A stretch of 64,000 bases of DNA. Origin: Owenia fusiformis (Eukaryota > Annelida > Polychaeta > Sabellida > Oweniidae). The first letter of the stretch is position 1, and each line of letters starts with the position of its first letter. The notes beneath the pieces are model-generated. The model saw nothing but the letters and a program-made list of their open reading frames with translations. It ran no database searches and was not told the DNA's origin. Below are positions 49,962-59,611 of this stretch, one piece after another. The stretch is taken from the NCBI GenBank assembly GCA_903813345.2, contig CAIIXF020000010.1, positions 33,285,425 through 33,349,424 on the forward strand. Direction: 5' to 3'. The translations under genes were made by a program, and so were the position numbers.

Positions 49962-51360
49962 CCAGACAATCTGGATGGTCATTGCTACATTTATGCAGAT
50001 GATACCTCATTACACCATCCTTTTGACCCAAAACAACCACAACAAATAGAAGCAGTGGTAAAATCCAATCTAATTAAAGTAGAAGAATGGTCTAACACTT
50101 GGAAACTTGATTTTAAACCGGAGAAGAGTTCCGAGATGATTTTTCACTCACCTAGAACAAAAACTGATAATGTGTCAACTTCAAAACTAAACAATATAGA
50201 AATCAAAAGAGATACCGAGCACAAACATTTAGGACTCATTTTTGACCCATGTTTATCTTATGATAAGCATATTGGTGATTTACTAGTCAAAATAAGAAAA
50301 ATGTTAAACTCAAATTCAAGCTTGGGAGCAAGCACCTAGAAACAATCTTCAACTCATTCATTCTTCCTCACTTTGATTATGGTGCCATTTTATATGGCAC
50401 AGCTTCTAAATTTCTTTTGCGAAGACTCGATAGTCTATATTACACAGCGGCACTCTATTGCTCTGGCTGCATCCAAGGGAGCAGTACAGAAAAGGTCCTA
50501 AGTCTCCTAAACTGGCCAACACTTGAATCTAGACGTAGAATACAATCAAATAATTTTATGTTCAAAGTTGCCAATGGTACAAGTCCCTCATATATCACAG
50601 ACATTTTTGATAAGTATAGTAATGTTAGGAATAGAAACTTGAGATACATTGATCCATTCAAAATGCCCACTGATAAGATGCTCTGCTAGATTCTCATCCT
50701 CAGCAATACCTTCTGCAATCTCAAAATGGCTTGAGCTCCCCCCTTCTATTAAAACCAAGAAAACTCTTCATAATTTCAAAAAACACCAACGGCTTTTCCT
50801 CCAAAACCCCTCTAAAATTTTGACCACAAGTCAACTCAATCTTTCTAGACGGCATGAGATAGAGTTGAATAAAGTAAGAGCTGACTTATTTTTTAAAGCT
50901 CAATTTTATGCCCATAATTTTAACTCTGTTGGCAGCCCTAATTGTGCTTGTGGCAGCTCTCAAACCTTAAAGCATATTATTTTCCAGTGCAATCGCTTAA
51001 CCTTAGTAAGACAGGATCTCTGGGATAAACTTGCTGAATTAGAACCTTCTCTCAATAATAATCTTCCCCAGTACGATTTTATCTCCATTTTGAAAACAGG
51101 AAGCCCAAACTTCAGCATAGATGTAAACTCTAAAGCCATTTCATTGATACTTGACTTCATTATAGACAATAGCTAATTCCCTCCCTCATGTCTCTCTTTC
51201 TGATATCCTGTTGTCCTATCACACCTGCTCCGGCCCGGGAACCTGTCTGCCTGCCACCCCCAGCCTCTCACCATTCCTATGTAATGCCCTCTGGCGATTT
51301 AGGGATGCTATTGTAATTGTATTTTAAACTATATCAATGAAATAAATAAATAATAAAAAA
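49962..51360 (+). mobile_element. 5'-truncated CR1/jockey-like LINE with target-site duplication
   Basis: The flanking TGCGTATGGTT occurs at 49951-49961 and 51361-51371, so this is a discrete insertion. It preserves the 3' end of a reverse transcriptase ORF. YIYADDTSLH holds the catalytic YADD. KLDFKPEKSS and HKHLGLIFDP are thumb-side blocks, and CACGSSQTLKHIIFQC is a C-terminal zinc-knuckle-like motif. The frame shifts near 50320 and 50680, so no intact protein is made. The 3' tail is AATAAATAAATAATAAAAAA. The endonuclease and the first reverse transcriptase blocks are missing through 5' truncation. Confidence 0.9.
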
Positions 51361-51538
51361 TGCGTATGGTTATATTTTGGGATCTAAGAAGAAGGAAGTA
51401 TATTAAAGTTTAATGACATGAGTGATCGAGTTAGGTTTTCAGATTCTACAAAATTTAATATGTTTTACGTCAATACCCTGACTCATTTTCTGAATTGATT
51501 ATTTTTTTCACTTCTGAATTCATTATTCTTTTCACTAG

Positions 51539-51763
51539 TCGATCAAAAAGAATGGAAACTAAGCGTGCAAAAATATGTCTTATATGGTATGGCTATTTCC
51601 GATTCTAAGAACAGGGATGCAAATGGTAATTTAACAGAAGTGAAATTAAATGCAGCTATATATACAGGCCACGATCGCCAAAATATACCGGCAAGGTGTC
51701 AAAGAGATACTATGTCTGATATACCAGCAATACAAGCCAGACGATCCGGTGACAGCTTTATGG
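51539..51763 (+). CDS. Unassigned 75-residue exon upstream of the cGAS-like core
   Basis: The acceptor TTATTCTTTTCACTAG precedes 51539 and the donor ATGG followed by GTATGT closes it at 51763. Only one of three frames is open across the exon, and it is symmetric (phase 1 to 1). It encodes a soluble, mixed-charge segment beginning DQKEWKLSVQKYVLYGMAIS, with NAAIYTGHDRQNIPARC in the middle and QARRSGDSFM at the end. I do not recognise the domain. Its exit phase exactly completes an Ala codon with the cGAS-like exon at 55140. Its entry phase matches the first death-domain exon and both first exons, but not exon 42892-43151. It may be a linker or a small regulatory fold between death domain and nucleotidyltransferase. 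A LINE (49962-51360) ends 178 bases upstream. Confidence 0.55.
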
Positions 51764-51957
51764 GTATGTTTAAATACATTATTTATGATGTAGATTATAT
51801 TTTTAGTTTTATTCGCCTTGGTGGATTTTGAATAAATAGCAAAAATTGCCCTCCCAACAAAGTGTTTGCAGACGATAGTTAGTGTGCATAATAGAGAATT
51901 GATACAAAAATTGCAGCTGCGTTAAAAGTTCTAAACCATTTAAATAATTCTGATAAT

Positions 51958-52447
51958 TCACCCCAGCCACATTTGTCGTACGGAGGCCGTGCGTCGACCG
52001 CAGATCAATCAAATCAGTGAATTACTGCGGCGAGCGTAGAAAAACTACGCTCGCCTTGCGGTCTCCGTACGGCGTATCCAGTTTTTTACAGGCCGCAGGG
52101 TCGCCGTAGAAATTATAACTTGGAGTTATAATATTTGTTCATTTCTGAAGTCCCCGTAGAAATCAACTGGCTTAACAAGATTGAATCATTATTTGTCAAA
52201 GTTTCACGATCACTTTTCATTTGATATTACATTCTTGGTATGAATAACATTTATAAATTGTCCTGATGTAAATAAAATGAAAAAAGGATTATTTAGTAAC
52301 AGAAATTTAAAATTCACCGTGCGGCTGCCGTGGGAAATGTGACTGCAAAAGTATGAGAGCGCAGAAATTCTACGGTGAGCGTAGAAAAGCTACTGGCCGC
52401 TGAAATGATAGACCGCACGGCGGCCGTGGGAAATGTGACTGGGGTGT
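51958..52447 (+). mobile_element. 490-bp MITE, copy 1
   Basis: Ends CACCCCAGCCACATTTGTCG and CCGTGGGAAATGTGACTGGGG. The interior contains hairpins such as CTGCGGCGAGCGTAG against CTACGCTCGCC. Its reverse complement recurs at 54416-54907. It lies in the intron after 51763. Confidence 0.88.
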
Positions 52448-52599
52448 AAATATTTATCTTTTTTGCTTATTTCGCTCGTTGTAGGCAGAATCCCCACGGC
52501 ATTTTTTCTCACAAACGTGTATCAGTATCATATGTTTTATAAAAGGTACATGTTTGCGAAAAATAGCTCACATGAAAAGACTACAGAATCGTCGATTTA

Positions 52600-53278
52600 A
52601 TTCCTCACTTAAGTAACATGAACGGTAAGGGTTAAAAGTGCAGATCTTAACTGTTTTTCGAAATACCGTTTCGGTAACTTAAGTGGGGGATTAAATCGAT
52701 TAAATCCCGTTGTCTCCTGAACTATTTGTTCGCAAATGTGTACATTTTCTTAATCAAATGATACTGATACACGTTTGTGATAAAAACGTCGTGGGAATTC
52801 TGCCTACAACGTGACACGTGAAAAGGAAAAAAGAAAAATCGTGCCTTCGACAATTTGTTACCGAAACGGTTCCAGCGAGTGGATCACCAGTGTACATGGA
52901 AGCCTTTGTGTAATAAACTGAGAGTATAAATACAAAATAATACTGAAATGCTATATAATAAATAAAAAATGTTGAGTCAACACATCGGCTGGAAGGTACA
53001 CAATGCAGATCTCTGTATTTAATGAAAAAATGTTATTTCCATGGGAGAATAATTGAAATATAAATATTAACTTTAATTTGAAAAACAGTTCTTCATTTTT
53101 TAATACAGCATGTATTTGTCTAATACGGTGGCGACGAGGAATTAAACACGGTAAAAGCGTAAGGCATTTTTTCTTTTGTATCTTCTAATGCTTCCAAGCC
53201 GTATGTATATAAATAATTTTTCTACACGATGTAAATTCAAAATAAAAAACATCAATCGCCTATGGATTCTACCAGGCG
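52600..53278. other. Intron sequence with weak inverted words
   Basis: TCGTTGTAGGCAGAATCCCC (52478) and GGGAATTCTGCCTACAACG (52790) plus ACAAACGTGTATCAGTATCA (52512) and TGATACTGATACACGTTTGT (52759) are inverted repeats, suggesting an element of about 52470-52815. No coding content. Confidence 0.55.
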
Positions 53279-53327
53279 TCCGTCCATCCGTTGGTTGGTC
53301 CGTCCGTCCGTCCGTCCGTCCGTCAAC
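53279..53327 (+). repeat. (CCGT)n microsatellite
   Basis: GTCCGTCCATCCGTTGG then CCGTCCGT repeats; a short second tract lies at 53507. Confidence 0.85.
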
Positions 53328-53339
53328 ATTGGCCGCGCA

Positions 53340-54410
53340 CAAATTAAAACTGCTATACGGATTGAGTCATATCCACATTCATTTTATGCATATCCACAAT
53401 GCCTATTTGACCTATCATCGCATTTCCCAAATTCGCCCGGTTTCCGAGAAATTGCTGATTTTGACGTCAATAAGTCAAATTATCTGTAAATACTAGACAC
53501 TTTGTTCGTCCGTCCGTCAAAATTGGTATTAAATTTTGGATGTAGATTTTGGTCACCTTAATCACAAAAGACCAACTGAGCTCTGAATAAGTAAAATGTT
53601 CAAGGTCAAAGGTCTTTAAACTAGGTCACAAACTGTGCTATCTAAGTTTCTCAAAGCTCGAGACTACCAATCAAAACCAATAATTTTGTTTGAAAATCAG
53701 GATATACATTCCTCTGAATGTTCTACACTGTGTGAGCACAGAACCGTGTGTCCTTTATATGTTTTCAGTGCATTTTTCGAAAATACCAATTTTGACCCTT
53801 CAAATAATAATAATCTTTAATTGTTGATTCTCATGCTGCCGTTGCTTACATTGCCAAAAATACATGCTTTTTACGACAAAATCCGCAATGATAATTTTAG
53901 ATGGATTTCATAATTTACTTACATGTTTCAAAATTCTTAAAAAATGGCTTTTGTTCGCTATCTTGAAAAACGTAATTGATTTATTTGCGTTAGAAGGAAG
54001 TTACTTAAAAATCCGCAATTTTAATTCATTTCATAATTAAATGTTTCTAAATTCTTTAGAAATTAATGTGCCTTTTGTTCGCTGTCTTGAGAAAACGATT
54101 TCGGGCAAATGTGATTGATTTATTTGCGTGACAGTGATTTATTAATAAATATATGTATATATAAAACGTTTTAGCATGTGATTTATGATTATCGAAAACA
54201 GAGTTTAAAGTGTTCTTGAGAATAACTCTTTAGAAAATATCTTTCAAAACTGATTATCAACTAAGTTTAGCCAAAAAAGGTCCACCCGAAGAAATGTTAA
54301 TAACTCAGTCAATCAGCATGGGTTTAAAAAGTCATATCTGGAACAAAAAATCATGCTCCAAATGTCAGCCTCGCCCCTCAAGGAAGAATTTCGTTGCTTA
54401 CAAATGTCTT
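53340..54410. other. Intron sequence, no feature recognised
   Basis: AT-rich, with a diverged duplication around TAAAAATCCGCAATTTTAA / TTGTTCGCTGTCTTGAGAAA near 53870-54100. Confidence 0.4.
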
Positions 54411-54415
54411 GTGTA

Positions 54416-54907
54416 ACACCCCAGTCACATTTCCTACGGCGACCTTGCGGTCTATCATTTCTGTGGCCAGTAACATTTCTACGCTCGCCGTGGAATTTCT
54501 GCGCTCTAATACTTTTGCAGTCACATTTCCCACGGCAGCCGCACGGTGAATTTTAAATTTCTGTTGATAAATAATACTTTTTTCATTTTATTTACATCGG
54601 GACAATTTATAAATGTTATTCATAGTGCTAGGATGTAATATCAAATGAAAAGTGATCGTGAAACATTGACAAATAAAGATTCAATCTTGTTGAGCGAGTT
54701 GATTTCTACGGGGACCTCAGAAATGAACATATACTATAACTACGAGTTATAATTTCTACGGCGACCCTGCGGCCTGTAAAAAACTGGATACGCCGTACGG
54801 AGGCCGCAAGGCGAGCGTAGTTTTTCTACGCTCGCCGCAGAAATACACTGATTTAATTGATCTGCGGTCGACGCACGGCCTCCGTACGACAAATGTGACT
54901 GGGGTGT
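54416..54907 (-). mobile_element. 490-bp MITE, copy 2 (inverted relative to copy 1)
   Basis: Reverse complement of 51958-52447 with few changes: starts ACACCCCAGTCACATTTCC and ends CGTACGACAAATGTGACTGG followed by GGTGT. It lies in the same intron as copy 1, about 2 kb away. Confidence 0.88.
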
Positions 54908-55139
54908 GAGTTGTCAAACACATCTTAAATATTATACAATTCACATTAAAAACGAGACTTCAATGAGATTTCAAAACTTAATAGCAAAGCTTTTATTTAA
55001 TTTCTATGCACTTCCAGTTTGTCATGCATGTATCATGCTATTGTCATTTTATGATTATTCATAAAATATGCATGTTGTCATCACTAAACGATTACTTGAC
55101 ACGTTATAAATATCAAAACAATTTATGCTTCATTTCTAG

Positions 55140-56508
55140 CTGTGAAACATACAATGTTGCGTTTCAAAAATCTCGTGGACTTAACAGTTGAGAAAGTTAA
55201 CATCAGATATGCATACACAGCGAGACAATTGGATATGCAGACTTCATATATAGAAAATCTCGTTTCGGACATCAGAGAGAAAGTAGGTCAGCGGGAACCT
55301 TCACTGGTAACCAAGGAACAGATAAATCGCGGAAGCTACTACGACAAAACTAAGATACTCAGACCTGATGAGTATGATTATGAGCCGATACTTGATTTTT
55401 CTGAACATATAAGCAATGTTACAGATTTAATAGAGGATGAATCGATGCCTAGTTTGAAGGATCAAGGATACAAAACCATTCGATTCCAAGAAAAAAAATT
55501 GCATAAAGGTGTACGCCAGCAGCATTTGATACGTAGGCCTACACCACCAAATGGTGACGTTGAACTTAAGTGCCGAGAGCTGCTAGCTAAGATACGCCAA
55601 GTCGTTAACAGGGTGCTTGAGGAAATGCAAAGGGACGGATCTGGAAGAGTGACGTTTATTGGTGAGTGCGACCACACTAAGGATGCCCCATATGACTATA
55701 AAAAGAGACAAATAAGCACTCATAATGAGCCTCATGGCCCAAGCGTGTGGCTTAGGGTTGGCGCGCCTCTGGGAACCACAGACATTGATATGTGTTTCTG
55801 CCTTCAATGGAAGCCACATAAGCTAGGACCAAGTGTTATGGTCCCTACAAAAAAAGGATGGTTGGAATCAGTAGTAAGTCTACCAGACAACAGCAGATAT
55901 ACGCTGACACCAGCTCACGAGAAACTACTTTTAACATTTAAGTATGTAACACATTTAACTAGTTTGTTAATGCCCTCGAGGTTCTCTTGGAGTGTTTCAT
56001 CGTACACCTTAAAAGCAGTTATCCTCCATCACCAGAGATATTTGCAGGGAGGGTGTCATACGGACAATATAGGTAAATGCTTCATGTCTATCATCGACAT
56101 AATGCTGAAACCAAATGAAGAGTTTGATAATGAAGAAAACGTTGTGCATTTAACCAATCAACATATCTCAATTCCGGATATAGTTTACACAAAGAAAGAT
56201 CTGCAGATCAGTAATGTGAAGCGAGTATCGATGCTTGTCTCAATGTTTTGGATTGCTCAGCACGTCAAGCTGAATCGTAACACGGACTGGTTTGAGGTAT
56301 TTGTGCGCAATGACAAAGATGAAATTAAGAAGCACCCAACGTTAAAATCTTTAGACGACAGTTTGAAGAGATTTCATAAAATAGCTGGAAAGGGAAAGGT
56401 CGAACTTGAGTGGCAACATGACACAAGCAAGACAAGGGTTACAATAATGGGAGAGGATTTTAAAGAGGATACGTCAACGTCTGGAAGCAATGGAGTGATT
56501 CCTCCAAG
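55140..56508 (+). CDS. Mab-21/cGAS-like nucleotidyltransferase exon (cGAS-like receptor)
   Basis: A single exon with acceptor CTTCATTTCTAG before 55140 and donor AAG followed by GTAACG after 56508 (phase 1 to 2). It encodes about 456 residues. Numbering from the first full codon at 55142: Gly64-Ser65 of INRGSYYDKTKI begin the nucleotidyltransferase loop. Glu77 and Asp79 in PDEYDYEPILDF are the paired metal ligands. Asp216 in GTTDIDMCFCLQW fits the third carboxylate. The C-terminal half carries the Mab-21 helical lobe, with LTPAHEKLLLTFKYVTHL and WSVSSYTLKAVILHHQ. The spacing matches cGAS and cGAS-like receptors, which make cyclic dinucleotides or related second messengers for STING after binding DNA or RNA. 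The His-Cys-Cys-Cys zinc thumb of vertebrate cGAS is not seen. Basic stretches (RKVIR-like Lys/Arg around residues 117-132 and 187-191) could bind nucleic acid. Activity and ligand are inferred, not shown. Confidence 0.88.
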
Positions 56509-56634
56509 GTAACGACACACTAATATTGTCCTCACGCAGATTAAAAAAAAAATTCCAAATACATAACAAGAAAAATTGAATTTATATAAGTATTCTGAGA
56601 ATTCATGAACGTGTTAAGTATAAAACAGAAAGGA

Positions 56635-57082
56635 TTGGTATCGATATGGTGAACTTCTTGAACACACGTTTCTCTTAAACCAGTCATCAAAAAATTCTAA
56701 AAATTTTACACATCTTCAATTAATGGTCATCTTTTGAATGGTAACAATATAATTTGAAAAATAAATATATATTTTGCTCTATATTGTTTTAGAAAACACA
56801 TCAGACACTTCTTTTGTTCTTGGTATCATGGAATGAAATGAAACATCAATCCGAACCTCATTGGAACGAAATGACATAAACACAACGTGTTTGGGTCTCT
56901 CAATGTTGTAATTGTAAAAAGGAAAGTTGGTTGATTTAAAAAAAAGTATCTTGTTAATGAAATAAAATATTTATTATTTTTTGTATACTTTTTTAAATCA
57001 ATCCAAATTTTTACAGAATATTTTCAATAATTGGTTCAAGAGAAAAACATTGTTTAATTCAGTTCACCATATCGATACCAAT
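56635..57082. mobile_element. 448-bp MITE with TTGGTATCGATATGGTGAAC ends
   Basis: The left end TTGGTATCGATATGGTGAAC is mirrored exactly by GTTCACCATATCGATACCAA at the right, and similarity continues for about 50 bases (TTTCTCTTAAACCA against TGGTTCAAGAGAAA). No ORF. A truncated relative is at 5869-6008. Confidence 0.82.
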
Positions 57083-57155
57083 TATTTACCATTATTTTTC
57101 AGTAACGGTTGTTTGGACACATAGATTCCATATATGTCTGTACTTTTAAGAAATA

Positions 57156-58134
57156 CAGGGTGTCTCAAAAAAATGTACCCAAAAGTATATCAAGAGCACA
57201 GATAAACTAATCAATATTTTCAGATATTTTTTGCATGGTCATGTAGTCAAAACATGAAAGTTTTCTCCCCAATGCACCATTTTTATTTAAGTCTTGTCTT
57301 TTTGATGCTTTAACCCTTTACCTTTAATACCACATAATAGATGTAAAATCATATTTCGATGACAGCCTGTATCCTTACCGCTACATTGTTCATCACATTT
57401 GATAATAATTCCGGTGGAATGTTTTGAATTTCTCTTGAGATGTTGCCCTTAAGTTGTTCTTGATCTTTTTGCTTGGAATGAGCATTAAAACACTCATTCA
57501 AATAGCCACAGAGAAATATGTTTGAGGATGACGATTAAAGAACAAACACAGATATCAGGTCAATTATCGGCAAATAATTCAGGAGTTACCTTCCAGAATT
57601 AGGCAGGCTAGCCTGGAGACCAAATGAAATCCAAATGAAAACACAGTGATCTCAAATTGATACACACAACAAAGGCTACACTAGAATTCCAACAAACACA
57701 GTTTCTTGAACCTCTGAACTCTCTGTATAAGGGGGCTATAAGACATTGTGAGGGCCTCCCTATTCACCATATTTGACGGCCAATACTTTTTTCTCTGAGG
57801 CTATTTGAAGGACCATTTTATGTTAAGAGACCTAGAACAACTTAAAACCAGCATCCAAACAGAAATCAAAACATTCCACCAGAAATATCAAATGTGATGA
57901 ACAATGTAGTAGCAAGGATGCAGACTGTCATCGAAATATGACATTACATTGAATATGTGGTGTAAAAGGTAACGGGTTAAAGTATCAAAAAGGCAAAACT
58001 GAATTAAAAACTGTGAACAGGGGACAAAACTTTCATCTTTTATCTACAAGACCATGCAAAAAATGTCTGAAAATATTGATTGGTTTGTCTATGCTGTTGA
58101 CATACTTTTGGGTACATTTTTTTGAGACACCCTA
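57156..58134. mobile_element. Palindromic double-3'-end mariner derivative
   Basis: The ends GGGTGTCTCAAAAAAATGTA and TACATTTTTTTGAGACACCC are inverted, with TA next to each. Homology between the arms extends inward for about 330 bases, far beyond a terminal repeat. The left arm on the minus strand reads IFLCGYLNECF and ISREIQNIPPELLSNVMNNV, the C-terminal end of a mariner-type transposase. The right arm on the plus strand contains a degenerate version of the same end (YSPYLTANTFFSEAI). Two 3' ends of one mariner are therefore joined tail-out, without an intact gene. Confidence 0.78.
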
Positions 58135-58642
58135 TATATCACGCCCTGTGATTGAACAAAATGAGCAGAGGGGGAGATTCTTTCAAGAAAAAGTTGAGAT
58201 GCACGACATGGGGAAATATATTAGGTCTTTGAGGATTTCTTTTGAACCGATGAGCTTCTAAGATTTAAGATCTATTAAAAAGGCGCAGTGTCACAAATGT
58301 GCAAATGTCAATGTTTTTGCGATTAATCAAGCAACAATTGCAATAGTCTTGACGACCAGCAATAAATACTTATAAGTGACGTAATTATCACAAAATTAAC
58401 GTTATTACTTTTTCAAAATTAGTTTCCATACGTTAGATAAAAAATAATCGAAAATACTTAAAATTGAACTGTTCTAGCAAAAATCGATTACTTCCCCCTC
58501 GTTCATTTCTTCCGTTCACCGGGCTTATATATATATATATATAGTATGAACACAACTTAATACAGTTTATACCGATCTACATCATGACATTTAGAAGTCA
58601 TTCCGTTTTCTATTAACGTGTCTCCACTCTATGTGTATCTAG

Positions 58643-58766
58643 GCCTGATACAGACATCGGTCACGATACAAAGCCACCATGTCGAAGCTCTGACACTTCC
58701 GACCAGTCGACCCAAGGGGCAGCACCAAAAACCGTGAATTCTAGGATGAAGAAAAGTGATGAATAT
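58643..58766 (+). CDS. Ser/Thr-rich linker exon between cGAS-like core and zinc fingers
   Basis: The acceptor GTGTATCTAG precedes 58643 and the strong donor TAT followed by GTAAGT closes at 58766. The exon enters in phase 2, completing an Arg codon split from 56508, and leaves in phase 0. It encodes 41 residues, mostly Ser, Thr, Asp, Pro and Lys (for example CRSSDTSDQSTQGAAPKT), with no hydrophobic core. It is probably a flexible linker. The exact phase match on both sides is the main evidence that the cGAS-like exon and the zinc-finger exon belong to one protein. Confidence 0.65.
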
Positions 58767-59036
58767 GTAAGTCGATACATGTGTTATTTGTTATTTATTA
58801 TGAGAAAAATGTAACAACCGACATAGCAATTTGAACAGTTTAATTGACATGAACCGAAATAAGTAATTTGAAATATACAGGATGCTTATAAAGTATCCTT
58901 ACACATTAAATACAAAGTCTGTGTAAATCTATAGTGACTCGACTTGATGAACACCCTGTAGATTTATTTGAGAATTACAGTAAGCGTCGACGTTGAAACA
59001 TCTGTGTTACAACTGTAATGATCTTTTATTTTCAAG

Positions 59037-59546
59037 ATGTATGGCTCAATACCAACTACCCAAGACCAAGCCGATATGCCCGAACCAAGATCATTGGGAC
59101 CACAAGCACAAAGCGTAGAAGCAACATTACCAGCGGAACAAGGGGCCAGCTATCAACCAGAAACACCCAGCAAGACCTGCAGTAAATATAACCCATCAGG
59201 AAAAACCAAGAAACAAGAGAAATGTGAACCAACATACGGTAAAAAGGAGGAGTCCAACAAGCACGTGAGAAAACCTACCGAAGAAAGGAAATATGAGTGT
59301 GCCAAATGCATGAATGCATTCGATTTAAAGTCTACTTTAAGTAACCATGAGAAAATCTGCCAACGAACCGATAAACCATTCAAATGTACGGTGTGTAAAA
59401 AGTCTTTCAAAGCAGAACGTTATTTAAAAGAGCACATTAAGGGCCATGAGAATCCCGACCAATACAAATGCGACATATGCGGTGATACGTTTCCCTATCG
59501 CCCAACTCTACACAGTCATAAACGAAGCAAACACAAAAACCAATAA
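59037..59546 (+). CDS. Terminal exon with three zinc fingers
   Basis: The acceptor ATCTTTTATTTTCAAG precedes 59037. The exon continues in phase 0 and ends at TAA 59544-59546, encoding 169 residues. Residues 1-80 are low-complexity, Pro/Gln/Glu then Lys-rich. Finger 1 is Cys88, Cys91, His104, Cys108 (C2HC). Finger 2 is Cys117, Cys120, His133, His137. Finger 3 is Cys145, Cys148, His161, His166. The linker TDKPF before finger 2 resembles the TGEKP linker of C2H2 arrays, so nucleic-acid binding is likely. In a protein with a cGAS-like core these fingers may help capture DNA or RNA in place of the zinc thumb; this is inference. The first codon happens to be ATG, so an independent zinc-finger gene cannot be excluded, but an acceptor abuts it and the upstream phase matches. 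Confidence 0.75.
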   Translation: MYGSIPTTQDQADMPEPRSLGPQAQSVEATLPAEQGASYQPETPSKTCSKYNPSGKTKKQEKCEPTYGKKEESNKHVRKPTEERKYECAKCMNAFDLKSTLSNHEKICQRTDKPFKCTVCKKSFKAERYLKEHIKGHENPDQYKCDICGDTFPYRPTLHSHKRSKHKNQ

Positions 59547-59605
59547 CTAGAGACGTTCGTTGATCTGGCGCATCCCTCAAGATCTGGACTTAGGAAAAGA
59601 AATGA

Positions 59606-59611
59606 AATAAA
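59606..59611 (+). promoter_or_regulatory. Probable polyadenylation signal of the cGAS-like/zinc-finger transcript
   Basis: AATAAA lies 60 bases after the stop codon of the zinc-finger exon, within ATGAAATAAATACC. Position and motif fit the 3' end of the locus. Confidence 0.5.

Larger units (their letters stand above)
18689..59611 (+). other. Multi-exon locus: death domain(s) / cGAS-like receptor / zinc fingers
   Basis: Gene-level entry tying together the plus-strand exons described separately. Seen in sequence: open exons bounded by AG acceptors and GT donors whose phases match in the chain 18707-18797 (ends phase 1), 29282-29596 or 29608 (1 to 1), 51539-51763 (1 to 1), 55140-56508 (1 to 2), 58643-58766 (2 to 0), 59037-59546 (0 to stop). 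The conceptual product is about 877-881 residues: MyD88-like death domain, unassigned segment, Mab-21/cGAS-like nucleotidyltransferase, Ser/Thr-rich linker, three zinc fingers. Exon 42892-43151 (second death domain, 1 to 0) does not fit directly before 51539. It does fit a short terminal exon at 43295-43324. Inference: either one locus with alternative 3' ends, or a death-domain gene followed by a cGAS-like gene whose first exon I could not find. An AATAAA lies at 59606-59611, about 60 bases after the final stop. Introns are 2-12 kb and full of mobile elements. Confidence 0.6.

Noticed and set aside
43151-51539. Direct splice from death domain exon 2 to the 51539 exon
   Set aside because: Exon 2 ends in phase 0 at its good donor while 51539 is open only if entered in phase 1. 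A phase-1 donor exists at 43125 (GTAGAC) but would cut off the last death-domain helix.
53142-53496. Overlapping ORFs across the (CCGT)n tract
   Set aside because: Generated by the microsatellite, open on both strands.
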